Below are positions 12,850 through 25,713 of a stretch of 64,000 nt of DNA, piece after piece. The DNA is from Ceratothoa steindachneri (lineage: Eukaryota > Arthropoda > Malacostraca > Isopoda > Cymothoidae), in the NCBI GenBank assembly GCA_963969495.1, contig OZ018326.1, forward strand, positions 182,753,653 through 182,817,652, read 5' to 3'. Numbering within the stretch: position 1 is the stretch's first letter; every line of letters starts with the position of its first letter. The notes beneath the pieces are model-generated. The model saw only the letters and a program-made list of their open reading frames with translations. It was not told the DNA's origin and did not search any database. The position numbers and the translations under genes were made by a program.

Positions 12850-13260
12850 AATAATGAATCAAACGCGTATTTTACTATGCACTCAGGTTGTTGAAGGGGG
12901 GTCTTCTATAGGATTCCTACTCAAGCTATTGGCTAGGCAGATTTTAGTGCCTTTAACATACAACCTAAACTTACGAATAGACTACACTATGGCTAACGCT
13001 TTAAGCTCTTTGGTGGCATGCGCCTTTTCGCTATGGGACAGCTTCCTGTTAGCATATCCTACAGGATTCCCCACTCCATCGTCATCATATTGGACGAGAG
13101 CATAACCTAGGCCATCTTGGGAGGCCTCGGTACGAACAGCGAATGTGTTATTAGGATTCAGTAATCTCAAGATAAGGGTAGGGATTAACTTGTCCTTTAA
13201 CTGGTGGAAGAGATCTTCCGCGGAAGGGGTCCAATTGACTGGGATTGGGGGGGCGTTCTT
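12850..13260 (-). pseudogene. gypsy RNase H fragment
   Basis: The frame 12982-13170 encodes the start of RNase H and its middle (YANRKLSHSEKAHATKELKA). It is preceded in the same sense by WTPSAEDLFHQLKDKL and followed by WSIRKFRLYVKGTKI. After about 12870 the similarity ends. The expected first Asp of the TDAS motif reads TEAS. Confidence 0.7.
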
Positions 13261-13598
13261 TTAAGCATGTAGTTAAGGGGCGCGGCTATGGCAGCGAAAT
13301 TCGGCCCAAAACGACGATATAATGACACTGGAAAACCTTCCAATAAAGCAAGGGATTGAGCCCTCTCATTAGGGGCGAGATTGGGGTTTGGTGATTGGAG
13401 GAGGAAGGAAGAGACGGCAGGGGATACTTATTGTCTGTTTCTACGCGCACGGTTTGGACCAGACACACAGGTTCAACGGGATATATGTGTCACTCACTTG
13501 ATGGGAGACGAATTGGGCCAATTAGGCCTGATTGAGACCCGGGCGAAGGGCTCTCGCACACTTGGGCTATTTTGAAGGGGGGCGGACGCTACACGCCT

Positions 13599-14090
13599 TT
13601 ACGAGGTGACCTTAAAGGACATGAATACGTCGATAATTTCTTGGGTCACTCCTGGCCAAAAGAAATATTTAAAAACTCGCTGTGCCGTTTTGTTATGGCC
13701 AAAATGTCGCGCCATTAGGCCATCTTGAGCCATCTTTAGATCGGGTTCGATATTCGTTCTCAGTACACACAACGCCTCGGTCTGGGGGATATCCGGCTCT
13801 ACAAAAGAACGGTATACTAACGCGTCATTCACGGTGTTTTCGATCTTCAGATCCCCTCGCACTGTTTCATTGTCCTTCTTTCTTTCTTTTTTCCCACAGG
13901 GGTTGTAATAGAGGGCAATCCTTCTGAGCGTCAGCTCATTGAACATCGGTGGTGAGGTCGATGTCTGGGAACGATAGGGGTACCGGAAGTGGGACATCCT
14001 TATGGCCTGGGCCATGATAACGCCCGGCTGAGAAATTGCATTTTGGGAGAGCTGTGCGCTCTGTCCAATGGGGACGGAGAAGAATTTCAT
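13599..14090 (-). pseudogene. gypsy protease end and integrase zinc finger
   Basis: The 163-codon frame begins with MKFFSVPIGQSAQLSQ, the protease end (compare KFSSVLIGQSTQLS at 54.6 kb), and ends in an integrase finger with DGLMARHFGHNKTAQRV and KYFFWPGVTQEI. The first finger His is replaced by Gln and the closing Cys pair is absent. Further upstream, near 14260, the protease active-site triplet reads YTG instead of DTG. Confidence 0.65.
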
Positions 14091-14344
14091 CGGGGCTGCG
14101 ACTATGTCGGATCATCCGGTGAAGTACTGGCACTCAAAATGGCACTGAACCACTGGAAAACCTGGTTGCACGACCTAAAAAGTCATGCACCAACGCAAAC
14201 CTGTTATGCTAGGGACTTACGGGGGGTAGTAGTTTTTAGGAAACTACTATACAGGTGGAACCTGTATATCAAACCAAAGTTGACACTCGGCAACCATTTA
14301 CTGCGCCATTTTCAAACTGGAGCCGACCGGGGGAACTCTTGTTG

Positions 14345-15050
14345 AACCGAAAATTTACCTGTTGATCTGAGGGAGAGGGAGCAGGGGCTGCTGGCGATGC
14401 GGCTAACGGGCCTATTGTCCTTAAGAGGTCACCAGAAGAACTTCGGAGGACAGCTTCTACAATCCTTGATCCGAAGCAGATAAGAAAGGCTGACGTTGCC
14501 TCACGAGACTCTTCTCCCTGACCCGAAGATGCGGGTGTGATATCCACCTCTTCCGTAGCTTGTGACCGTCACTCTCACTTCGGTGAATTGCACTCCTTTT
14601 GGGGAAGCCTCGTCTAACCAAATATGTCTGTAATTTCCGAACTGGTGCATATATACCTGGAGTTCTCCAAAATAGGGAAAGAGATTGAGACCTTCTCTAC
14701 CCTTCGTTATCGTCCGTGACAACCCGAGCGTCTCCTTGCGGCGAAGTGTCAAAGGCAGGGATCAGCGAGCCAGACGGGTGACCAGCGGTAGGAGCCATAA
14801 AAGCGGTTCACGGCGAATCCTACAAAGCAATCTCCTGACCCGAGGTGGGGGGGGGGGGAAGAAGATTGAGATGGCCGGGAGGAAGCGCCAATTTCAGCGT
14901 CATACCTCGGTGGGAATTTCACCACGGAGACCTAGCGTCGAGTCCAAAAAGGGTGAGATCGGAAGAGGGGGGGGGGAGTAGCGGCTCGCCTCCTCTCCCG
15001 AAGTAATATCTTAGGAGGCGGAGAAATAATATTATTCTAAGGGGATACCT
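14345..15050. other. GC-rich flank of the minus-strand gypsy copy
   Basis: This block is much richer in GC than the sequence after 15050 and has poly-G runs at about 14847-14858 and 14967-14977. Several overlapping frames are open on both strands but none matches a domain I know. By position it could be gag and LTR remnants of the minus-strand gypsy copy, but I see no LTR ends or zinc knuckle. Confidence 0.35.
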
Positions 15051-16540
15051 CTACATCTTACATGCGCAAATTGTTTCTTTAAAATTCTGTGTAATTTACT
15101 ATTTCACTTTATGATGCTATATTTGTCTGAAAAACTGTCAAATTTTAAAATAAATGCAAATATCAGTTATACAATCAAGAAATTGTTTGCCTTATTTATC
15201 ATTTACTACTAATCATCTTTATAGTGATTTATAGAAAATGTGAAGTATGCTTTAAGGAGAAATTCAGAACCAATAAGCAATAGCAAATGTGTTATTTTCA
15301 TTCACCGCATCCAAAGTAGTAGAGACCAAGTCTCACATTTATGTCAGGAAAAAGTCATGTTGACGATTGGTATCAAACGATCAGTAAATCTTGGTCAAGT
15401 TGCAAATGGTAACACTTCCGTTTAACTAACACTGGGTCGAAGTTGGTTAACTGAATGGTCACACTTTCAGTTCGTGACATGAGGTTAACACCTTCATATT
15501 TCACATCGTTTATAGTATTTATTCTACAAATTAAGTGTTTTATATAAAAAAGTTTTAATTCAGGGTGATTGGAGGACGAATAAAAGTTAAGTGTATTTTT
15601 ATTATGTCATCTACTCAGTAGTTTTAACTGTTTAGTTTGTAACTGGAAATTGGGGTATTTAGTGAATAAATTAGGTTAAATATTTTTCTTTGGGTTGAAT
15701 GGAAGATGAAAGCCAAGTTATCTTAGGTACATTACCGTTCAAATGTTTGAGATCGAGTATATCTTTTGGTAATTTTAGCTTAATTTATATCAAATTGCCA
15801 ATGTAGATGTTTATTAATTTATAATGATAAGATAACTGTCGTTTCTCAATTTTATTACAATATATGCCTGCCTGCAGTACAAAAAAACATTTATTTAATC
15901 AAACTTTGATATAGCATTGCACTCGAAGAATTCGATTCTTAGGTCATTCTGAATTATCGATGTAAATTGAGTTAAAACTTTGGCAACATAATTTCATATG
16001 TTCTCTTTTTAAACAACGGATGCTATGTTGCATGGCATGGTGCACTGTAACAAATATAAAAACTGTTTAAGATTTTTTATCTTTTAAGAAGTTAGAAATC
16101 CTGCATAAAATATATTTTATGAAAAGTTTCATTAAAATTAGTGTTTACTTCTTCATATTTCTGCTGAAAAGGGGCATATCATTGTTATTTTGAGAACTGA
16201 ATGTCTAAGTTACAGATATATTAGAAAAATAATACAATTTTCCTAAAACGATGCCAACCCCACGGTCACAATAATGGCATGACTAGCTTATGGTGGCCCA
16301 CTGTCCTAGGAAGACCTGCAAATATGAATATACAGCGTCATTATTCTTAGGAATCACTGCATGACATGACCTGAAATCGCTATCTAACTTAGCAAATGTA
16401 GTAAAATGATTACCTTGACTTCAACAGTGAAGAGGAGTGTCATGGAATTTGTCTTAGAAGGTAGATATAAAAAAGGATAATTTTGTTGAATCAAGTAATG
16501 AGAGAAAGTAAATACTATCAACGAAAAATATAGCGCTGGT
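15050..16540. other. AT-rich intergenic stretch
   Basis: I see no coding similarity, terminal repeats or RNA genes. Open frames are short and AT-driven. Confidence 0.5.
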
Positions 16541-16610
16541 TTGGGGATGTTAGCGTAATGGTTTGGGATTCTTTGCCGGAAGATCAGGTTTGAGATCTAT
16601 AATAAATCTG
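16541..16610 (+). repeat. tRNA-like SINE promoter fragment
   Basis: An A-box-like TAGCGTAATGG (16551-16561) is followed after 25 nt by a B-box-like GGTTTGAGATC (16587-16597). Spacing and order fit an internal RNA polymerase III promoter of a tRNA-derived SINE. No cloverleaf or acceptor stem can be drawn, so it is not a functional tRNA gene. Confidence 0.45.
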
Positions 16611-17870
16611 GAGAATTGTGAAAAAATGTATATTCCTCCACTTTTAAGTGTCAAGCAATTCGTTAAGGAGACGACTGATTGTATAAAATTTCATCATGTT
16701 GCAAGAAAACAATCTCAAGCAGATTTCTAAATTGGGCCGGAAATATCTTTTGAGAAAAATGCAAGAAAGTAAATTGACTTTAATTTGAATGACCAACTCA
16801 GTCCACGGACTGCAATTCAATACACCTTCGATTCAAAGAATTATATTATCGCGTATAAAATCTAGATAAACAATAAGCGTGAAAATCCCATTTGAGTTGG
16901 ACTTGCAAGAATAATGGCAAAATATCTTAGCCAATTATTTGCTTTCTTTGATTAAAAAGGACTGTCCAAAATATTCTCCGCTATAAATATAGCTAAAGAT
17001 AGATATTTCGACAAATCGACAAATTAATGTATTTTCGATTTTAGTAATTTTTCAATATCATTTATAAGGAAAACTTACATTAAAAAATACTGCATAAATT
17101 TCATGTTTCTTTAATTTCCTTTTGTTCATTCGCTTTCCGTGGTTGATCTAAAACTTTGAACCATTAGTGTGCATACTTTGTATATTTAAATTTCTCCGAC
17201 ATATTGGAAATTAACTTTCGCTGCATATTTTAAAGATATTATACCTTAAAGCGTTCAAATTTGACATTGAAATACGGTGAGCATTGCTTTCTTTTAATGT
17301 GAAAATAAATCATTATTTCCACAGACTGGCAACCCTTAGTTCGCCTTATTTCAAATATTAGAAACCCTGGAGGCACGCAGTTAAACGAGCATGATTATTG
17401 CGAACACGGTTTTGTTCGACTTCAATAAGCCTTTTGGGACAGGAGAGGAAAAGAAGCGTGGCTCTATTAAAATAGTGAAAGGTGGAGATGGTTTAGCTAT
17501 TTCGTGAAATGATTATTTATAAGGTACTTTAAGACGACGATAGTTCCGCCGACATTTAGTAATCGCCTTTTGCATTCAAATCTGGTGTTTAATTTTCGAA
17601 TTAGGAATATAAAGAGTTTTTTAATTTGCTGGGGTGGGGGGATACAACCTCTACAATTAAGCGGTGGGTATGAGCGCGAAGCATTCCACTTCGAAAGTAA
17701 CTAAAAATGTTAAATTTTGGCCGAAATAGCCCTAAAGTAGGCGGCGATATCGTCTGAATTATTTCGATAAACGTCCAGAACCGGTCGCAATAATTGTAGC
17801 CCAGAAATAGCACCTCCTAAAGTGAAATATTACTCCTACGAATACACGAATAGTCTATAATTAAATAGTC
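16610..17870. other. AT-rich intergenic stretch
   Basis: I see no recognisable gene or repeat. The minus-strand open frame at 17601-17813 has no family signature. Confidence 0.5.
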
Positions 17871-17875
17871 AGTAC

Positions 17876-18086
17876 GTAAAAACACTACTAATGGTGTTTG
17901 TCGGCCTTTTAGGTATCCTTTGCGGCATCGTTTTCGCGCGGAAAGCAGTTATTTTTAAGATAGTATCGCTGCAAATAAAGACGTACCTAGAGTGGTAGTA
18001 TCTTTAAAAATAGGTGGTTTCGGCGCTTATCTGAAGCTGTAAATGATGATTATAATTCCTAGAAACACCATTAGTACTGTTTTTAC
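17876..18086. mobile_element. 211-bp MITE or foldback element
   Basis: Terminal inverted repeats of 24 nt (17876-17899 and 18063-18086) differ at one position; the arm contains TACTAATGGTGTTT. A second inverted match lies inside (TATTTTTAAGATAGTA near 17971 against TAGTATCTTTAAAAATA near 17996). The bases TAC precede the left end and follow the right end, a possible 3-bp target duplication. There is no coding capacity, so it would depend on a transposase elsewhere. Confidence 0.7.
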
Positions 18087-18089
18087 TAC

Positions 18090-20035
18090 AAAAAGCACGG
18101 CGTAAATCTTCTGAAGTTTCACCAATTGTTGTTTCAAAATTGTCTTTTCCTATTTAACTTTAAGGAGTTAAGATCTGAAATTCAATTTATGCATACCCTT
18201 TAGTATTATCCAATTTGTTGATCATAATAATAAATACACCAAACATACCAAAAGACTCCTAAAAGAATCATTGTTTTATGCTGTACCCGAAATCTCCATT
18301 TCTATTCAGCGTTAAATCCTATCTGTAAATTAATACTGTTGTCATGGGAACATATTTCGTACCGACAGACATTTGCCAATTTGTACATATCAGACCAAGA
18401 AAAGGTTAATTATGGCATAAAATATCACTTTTGCACAAAAAATAATACGTGAGAAACGTATAAAATACTTTCAAATTATTTGATGCCGCGCCTTCCCCAC
18501 AAATATATTAATTCATTAAGTCTTAAGAGCAAAACCATTTTTTAAAAAATTTACATTAAAACAGCCAACACAAAATAAATTCCACTTCATTTGATATCAG
18601 CTTTAAAATTGGCCACAATGGTAAATTCAACATCTCCGACCACATTAAACATTATTGCTATTGAAATTATTTTACCCGAAATAAGAAGAATTAAACAAAG
18701 TCTAATGAAAAATCTTTCCATTAGCTTTAACAGAAAACAATAAAGAAAGAAATAAATATTAAAAAGGAAGGATTGCGTTAGTTTAAATATTTGTTTATAA
18801 TTTTGCCTTCATCGTTCATCTCTTATAAATAAAAGAATGAATAATCTTATACCTCCGGATGTAAAAATGACGATATTCAGTGCACAATGAAAAAATATAC
18901 ATACAAAGCATCATATATATTTTTTTCGAGTATTATAATTTCTAAGCCAATTGAAAAATTGACCAACGTGTAAATGGAGATTATCTCATTATACATTTCG
19001 TCTCCATTAGAGCAAGTTGGTCTTTGTAAGCTTGCAGTTTTTCAGATTGTTGCTGGCGTCACTGAGAGTGTCCTGGCGTCTCATCAATTTATATTATCAA
19101 TTTATATTTTGTGTGTTCAACAAGTTTCCAAAAACACGGAGGGAGTTTAAGTTAGCGAAGTATGCGGCCAGTTTTGCATATTTTGCGTAAATTGTGTGGT
19201 GAGCTACTGGTAGGATGTCCCCTGGAATAGGTGAATCAGGTCTCATGTGAAATAGTCAGATTGACTGGCAATATTCAGAAAGTGGTAGTAAGATAAATAA
19301 GGCATATGGCTCTCCCAGAGCATATGCTTTAAATCGTTGATACCTATATGAGAAATGTTGTGGAAAATCGGCACATAAAATGAAATCACGTTTTGGAGAA
19401 ATTAAATTGTTGTAGTTGTTGTTCTGACATTTTGCAACGTTTGGAAGATGAATACGGTCTTCATTGTCAACCAGAAAAGCTAGTTCTGTTAAGTTGCCCA
19501 AAGGAAAGACAGTGGTTCTAACGCTCCACTGCCCGGCGATAGATACAGAAGTGGAAAAATGTATCACGCAAATCGAGACTCGCAGGTATGAATATATTTT
19601 TTGTCCTTATGTCGAAAAATGCAATCCTTCCAGCAACTACCTACAGCTGCAGCTAGTTACGTCGCAAGGATGGGGGTTTAAGAATTTTCTTGCTTCTGAA
19701 TTTCAGAGTGAGTTGCTCAGCAGCTTTACTGAAATTATAGATTGATAAACATAGAAAAAACTGATATCCACTCAAGGCTTGTTCAAAAGAAAGGAAATAG
19801 TGAAAGTCACAGGTAAATGGAAAAGTAAATATAATATTAATCTATTCTATTCTTACCAGATTGAGTATAGTGCCTTTAACAAAATTCCTAAACATGTTAT
19901 TCAATATGTGTGTGAATTTCTAAACAAATATGTTTTGCTATTACAGTTTGAATCTTTGTTTGTTAGCTTGTAACCATTTTGTCTAGTCGGCATTTGGGTA
20001 TCTTGTTAAAATATTAAATTACATTTAATATTAGT
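18090..20035. other. AT-rich intergenic stretch
   Basis: No recognisable element. A plus-strand frame of 93 codons at 19464-19745 overlaps a 103-codon frame on the other strand; neither shows a known domain. I cannot exclude a small exon there but nothing supports it. Confidence 0.45.
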
Positions 20036-20039
20036 GAAC

Positions 20040-20330
20040 CCATTTTTTATTTGAACTCTTACAATAAGTTGGCCTTCCAGTGATACTAAATTGAGGGGCC
20101 TCGTTCTGTCCTTATATGGTCATTTCTAAGTTTAGAAAGTTATTTAATTGTTCGTCGCTGGACGCATTCCAATATTGTGATGTCCTTTCACATGTAGGAT
20201 GACCATAAATTTATTACCGCATACTCCAAATGAGTTATTGTCTGCGCCGTATATAGAAGGTGGAAACCAGAAGTCTAGACGGCCTTTCGAAAATTATTCC
20301 ACAAAATGTTTGCATACCATTAATTAAATA
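20040..20330 (-). pseudogene. CR1-like LINE fragment, RT C-terminal part
   Basis: Reading down the minus strand gives ITHLEYAV, then SSYM, stop, KDITILECVQRRTIK and LSKLRNDH. This matches the segment of CR1-like RTs after the palm (compare RPHLEYC and LLESVQRRATKIIPSLRHL in the better copy at 59.3 kb). In-frame stops and length changes show it is dead. A sister fragment lies at 41.19-41.48 kb. Confidence 0.6.
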
Positions 20331-20479
20331 CTTTCTAAGGTTATTTCATGATTTATTGAATCGTGTGAATGAAAATGTAAATTAATAAAAGCAAAACCAA
20401 TTTAAAAATAATTTCAAAATCTTGAACCCCAATGTGAGCAAATCTGGAAGATTTAAAGATTCTAAATGGCATATATAGA

Positions 20480-21190
20480 CCAACAATGGTCTTCTATCAG
20501 TGAGCATCACTCCATCAAGATCATTATCAACCAAAAGCCTTATCAATAAAGCGATGGAAAAGATTAGTCAAAATCCAAAGAGGAATGTCAAGTATCTTGC
20601 TTTTGAAGACAAAATAAGCCATGGGGCCATAAAAAATGTTGAAAGATGAGCTTAAACTTTGTCCATTTAAGATAGAAACATATATCTGGTTTACAACCCT
20701 ACCAACAAGAAGAATATCAAAAGAGCAAAGCTGCTACTCCAAAGGCTGCTTGATGATTCAGATCAACGTCTGTAGACAAATAAGAAGTGGTTAACTGCCC
20801 AGGCCACCCACAACAGACAAAATGATCGTGTCTGGGCACAAAATAAAAATGATATTCAGGAAGGAAGTGTAGATATCTCATAGATTTACGGCAAACTTGA
20901 CTTTTGTTTAGGTGAACGTATCCTTAAATTTCCAAAGACCACTATCATTTTCATTGAAGGCGGGTAAAGATTAGTCAACATGCATATTTGGAGACGTTAA
21001 AGGAGAAAGCAATCGCTTGGATCCATGCCACAAAAACAATTGCTAGTGTAACCCTTCACCAAATGGGAGCAACCTCACACAGCCAAAATATACCAAGCTT
21101 ATTGTTTTTGTGTTGTCAAAGGAACTTTAGCCTCCCTCTTAGGCAGATTTGAATCAATTGGAATTTAGTGTGTAAGTCATGCTTGAGCAG
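20480..21190 (+). pseudogene. Tc1/mariner-superfamily transposase relic
   Basis: A helix-turn-helix region reads KISQNPKRNVKYLAFEDKIS with ISHGAIKNVER. It is followed by KLLLQRLLDDSDQRL and the first catalytic region (KKWLTAQATHNRQNDRVWAQ near 20790-20850), the hallmark of a Tc3-like group. Downstream, HQMGATSHSQNIPS resembles the second catalytic block, with Met in place of Asp. Many stops and frameshifts are present and no clear terminal repeats were found. Confidence 0.6.
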
Positions 21191-21659
21191 AAGCCATCTA
21201 TCAATTAAATCGAAGTTTCACCGTTCTAAATGATAATTTGGACAATTGCTTGCAGAACTTGTCAGTTTCGGAATATTTTGGATCATGTTATATGTAGACT
21301 TCATCGTGTCATCAATGCAAAAAGCCGATCCATTTGAATATTATTTACATCATCTTATATCATATCAATTTTATTTACTTTTAGTTGAGCATAATTTAAT
21401 ATTACGTTGTGTTCTGAAAAAATACCAGTCTACACCGTGTTCCTATCTAGCACGGGAGGAATAATATCTTTTGATTTATCGCAAAATGTCTTGCTACGTA
21501 GCGTTGAACCATATTTGCCCAGGGTATAGCAAAACTACATTGTTAATAAAACTTTAGATCTCTCGAGTTTACTCAACTATATCCTTTTTCATGTTAACTT
21601 CTTTAAAATTTGTAATCTCTTCCTAGATTATAATGACCTATACAATTAGCATGTATTAT

Positions 21660-22410
21660 TCCAAGTTGAATTGTGTCTGCCATTTTCCAACTATTTGACC
21701 CTACTATCCGATTTTTTGCATGTTTTTGCAACACTGTGGAATTTTACCACAGTAACGAATTTAATATCATCAGCATTTTGTAGACCCTACCTAGTAAGCA
21801 GTTGGTATTTTAAAATATCAAGGTTCAAATTCCATATTCCTGTGCACGCAAGTAGTAACTGAAGGCAATGAGGACGAATTACCATTTACAACAACTCCCT
21901 AATAACGGCTTTCCAAACAAACCTCAATCCATTATAATTCTCTCTAGTGTAATCCCTTTGCTTTTAGCATTATTAAGTCTTTTTTTTCCAGAACTGGGTT
22001 AAAAAACTTTATTAGGTCAAGATAAACTTTTCTACAGCTTTATCTTGGTTAAATTTTATAATTTGGTAAAACAAATCATGAAAAATTAATTAAGCAAAGA
22101 TTGCGCTTCAAAAGCCGAGCTACGAGTTATATATTATTACAATTAACTCTAGATGTTCTAAGATCAAATATTCTTGGATAAAATACACAAGTTTATCCAC
22201 AACAGAAATAAGTAAAATGGTGCGGAAGTTTATAGGATCAAGCTTCAAACCGTTTATTATATTGGTGTTACATTTTCTTATTCGACTTTTTAGGAAATAT
22301 TCCCTCACAATGAATTTTTTGAAAGTTATCAAAAAGAGCCATTTGGTACCTTGCTTTCTGACACTTAAGGTAAATTGGATATAATTTATAGCGTTCCGGC
22401 GCATTGAAAA
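21660..22410 (-). pseudogene. old non-LTR retrotransposon RT relic
   Basis: The minus-strand frame 22120-22404 contains LDPINFRTILLISVVDKLV, like the DP-NYRPISLLSVVSKV motif of LINE RTs. Further down, a different frame shows NADDIKFVTVV near 21770, like the catalytic ADD box. The order and spacing fit one RT, but frames are broken and identity is low. The clade cannot be named. Confidence 0.4.
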
Positions 22411-24030
22411 TCTTCAATTTATAATTTAAATACTAATCACAATTTAACTGATGTCTAAATTTGTAAGTTGAGTTTGTCACTAGTATTTATCACGCTTTAT
22501 ACTGTAAATAAATTCATTTTATCTTCCTGTGTATAAAATTAGCTAAATATATCGTTAAGTAATATAAATCATCAATATACGATCAGTTCCATATGTTGAA
22601 GTTTGGTTGGCTTCTTATTTAGGACCCTGAACTAGTTTAGATACTTAACTTAAAGTAAAGATCAGATTCCGCTTTAGAGGAGATGTATGAACAAATAAGC
22701 TCATTTTAGTGAAAATTTACTAAGAAAATGTTGCTATGCTAACGCCAAAATTCCACTAGGATTTAAACTTTTGAACCTGAATGATCTGCCACGTGTATTC
22801 CCCGAGTGCACTTTTATGTCAACGTTTGGTTACATAGGTTTATTTCTGTAATGTAGATAAGTAAATATTTTAATAAATTTCTTAAATAAGAGTTACTTTA
22901 GGATATAAAAAACAACAACTTCATTGGAAATGTGAAATAAATAGAGGGAAAAATTACCAAAAGATATTCATTAACTGAAATTGTGAACGGTAGTGTATGC
23001 TAGATAACTTGGCTTGTAACCACTGTTCAATCAATCAATAAAATTAAACATGATTTGTTCACTAAACACAAGAATTCTCAGTTTCAAACTGTTGAGTAAA
23101 TGACACAAGCAAGTTACATTAAACTTTCTTGCTTCTTCCCAAATACTTTGAATTAAAACTCGTTTATTTTTCTAAATCCCTTAATTTTTTGATTAAGCCA
23201 TCAAAACAATGTGAACTATCAAGCTGTTTAATACATGCCATGAAGCAAGAGTGCTCTTCTAGGGGTAGATTCAATTACAATCTTTCATATGCGTTTAGGT
23301 CCTGTAATCAATCCGTCAATATGTTAGCAAAACTAAAGCCGCTTTTACGAAGGAGAGTTGGGTGATTCTAGCCTGAAGTGTTAATAAATCTCACACGTGA
23401 GGTGAAAACCTGGTTTAATTCTCAAGTAGATCTTAGCTGATTAGTTTTGGAAAGTTGGGTGTCTGAAAATCTGATTTAACCCTAAAGAAAAATCAGACCA
23501 GATGCCAATCTAGTCTCATTTTTCTCTGATTGGAGTTGGTGTTTGTAAACATATTATGTCGGAGAATAGAGTATTATTGCTAAAATCTTAAAGTGGTGCC
23601 AAGAATTTTTATAAATGATTGTTCATATACATATTTGAGACGCCATTACGAGCAGGATTAATTTTGGGAGTTCTAGCGAATAACGATGCCACATTATTCT
23701 TTTTGCCATAATTTTCAATTGAAATTAAAGCTTGACTGACTTTATTGAGCGCTCATGAAAAGAAGGGTCTCTAATGATGCGGTGACCCACTTTGAATGAG
23801 TGTTTGTAGTAATCAATCGTCCCCATTGGCGTTCGATGACATTTGCCCACAAAATCTTAGCCAACTTATATTTCCAACTTTTTTTACTAATTTTTCCCAT
23901 ATTTTTGCTCTAAAGCTTTTTTCTTTTAAATACGCCCATCTGGCGGTTTTCACCAAGGGCATATTTTGCCGTAATTAAAAAAAGACGTCTATTAGGTACA
24001 TAAAAAACCCAATAAAAACGGTAATCAAAA
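22410..24030. other. AT-rich intergenic stretch
   Basis: I see nothing recognisable. Short open frames at 23129-23365 and 23796-23978 show no family motif. Confidence 0.5.
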
Positions 24031-25433
24031 AACAAAAACAAACATAACCTGAACCCCAAAAATTACAAACGGTAGAGAAATCAAGAGGCATGGTCCGGCG
24101 TCATAAGGAGGTTCGTCTTGCCCCCAACGCTGGAAGATGTGGCACACATAAATGAGCTTAAATTCTAATGGAGGAGGCTGGCCTCCTCCAATATGTGACA
24201 GCATCGACAAGTCTATGTTCACAAACACAAGCCAGACAAGGGGTATGAACCTACACTTCTCAGTACAAAGATAGATAACGTGCGGGAAGATCTCCCAGAC
24301 TAGCTATTTAAGCAAGACTATACAAAAGAGTCTGGGGAACGCCACATTCGTCGTAGTAGAGTGCATGGATAGTGCACCAATAAATGACACAGCGTTTCGC
24401 GACTGTGCTAAATTCGAAAATGACGGAAAGCGACCTGAAACTTTCGAAGAATTAAGTCCAAGGGGTCAATCGCGGCACGATGCCATAAAATTTATTTTCC
24501 CTTTGGCTGTCTCACATCTTCTATGCCTGGCAACCTGGATTTATACCATATAGTATGTGTGAAGAAAATGGAAAGGCTGTTATGGTGGCTTAGTCCTTGT
24601 AGACTCTTTGGCGCCCTCGTCCTTTAGCTAATTACCGCGAAGTACACCTGTCCTTGAACCTAGCCTAAGATAATGGCGACATCCGTCCGGCACCGTCATC
24701 CGTGGCATGAATGATAGTTTGAAAAAGATGGAACGGAGATTATAGTGCCCCAAGAGCAATCAGGGTATTTGTGAGTCACTAAAGATGAATATCCGCTCCT
24801 TCTCCGCATTTAGTGCAAATATTTATCTACTATACTCAAAAGAGTATTTCAACTTGCTCAAACGTGAAAATATGCTAGGCCTAGTAGAGCCCTCCCCCCG
24901 TAAAACAGAGTGGATAATTCTCGGAGGCTGAGGCCCTTGTCGAACTGAAAGTAATATGTGTAGACTTGCACTTATCCATGGTAACAGGAAGTTTGGTCCC
25001 AAAAGGTCTAACATACTTCTCCAGCTCCTGTGGAAACTTTGGAAACAAAAGGGTGGCAAAATAGTCAAAGGTGGTGGTCTCTAGTTAAGGATTAAGGATG
25101 CTTAAACTCATTCAGACTTACGACGCCTATCTCCGCTCTTCGATCAGTTTGGAGCAAAGCTTTACACCCTACTATTGATAGTGTAATCCAAAATGAGGGG
25201 TGCCTACCGTTTAAATCCACAATGAAGAGAAAGAGTCTCATTAAATTTGATGCTAAGCGGTGGGAGTGGAGTGTAAGCAGTAAGTGAATTATAGCTCCTA
25301 TCCATCCGTAGCTTCACTGCTACTGCATGAAGAGATGAATCAAAACCAAGTAAAAGAATTTTAAAAGTCATGCCGGGTGTAATTGAGGTAACCAACCGCA
25401 CGGAGCTATTCCTGTCATGGTGGAGTAAAAAAC

Positions 25434-25713
25434 TGTTATGCTACTGGACGGTGGGTAAGGGTCGCGTGCCAAGTATGGTTCTCAGAGAGAGAGATGGGTA
25501 TAACAGAAAGAACCAGCGATCGGCTTCTTTCTGTGCTTCTTTCTCTCGGCCTCTCCATACCCCAAGAATCCGAGGACAAGAAAAAAAGAAACAAACAAGG
25601 AAAGATCTCTCGAGCCCAGCTTCCTTCCTGGCAAATACTTCCTCGATCCCTACTTTTGAGGCTGACTGTGATTACTGGAATAAAGTTTGTATTTTCCGTC
25701 ATAACTTCTAACA
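25434..25713 (+). repeat. possible solo LTR
   Basis: The 280-bp segment begins TGTTATGCTACTGGACGG and ends GTCATAACTTCTAACA, giving matching TGTTA/TAACA ends with TG...CA. A polyadenylation-like AATAAAG lies near 25678 in the last 40 bp. No 5-bp target duplication is visible and I found no second copy in the window. The strand is inferred from the AATAAA signal. Confidence 0.35.

Larger units (their letters stand above)
12850..14340 (-). mobile_element. second copy of the PR-IN-RT-RH gypsy family, internally deleted
   Basis: Reading down from 14340 the order is protease (14290-14030), integrase zinc-finger region (13800-13599), the pre-RT linker (frame 13468-13286), the end of RT (about 13330-13250, YRRFGPNFAAIAAP) and RNase H (13240-12870, including DASQDGLGYALVQYDDDG with Glu in place of the preceding Asp). 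Most of the integrase core and RT palm are missing, so several internal deletions have occurred. The order matches the plus-strand copy at 8.2-10.97 kb. Confidence 0.7.

Noticed and set aside
19256..19745. Overlapping frames of about 93-103 codons on both strands
   Set aside because: No recognisable domain, start context or splice structure; kept as intergenic.
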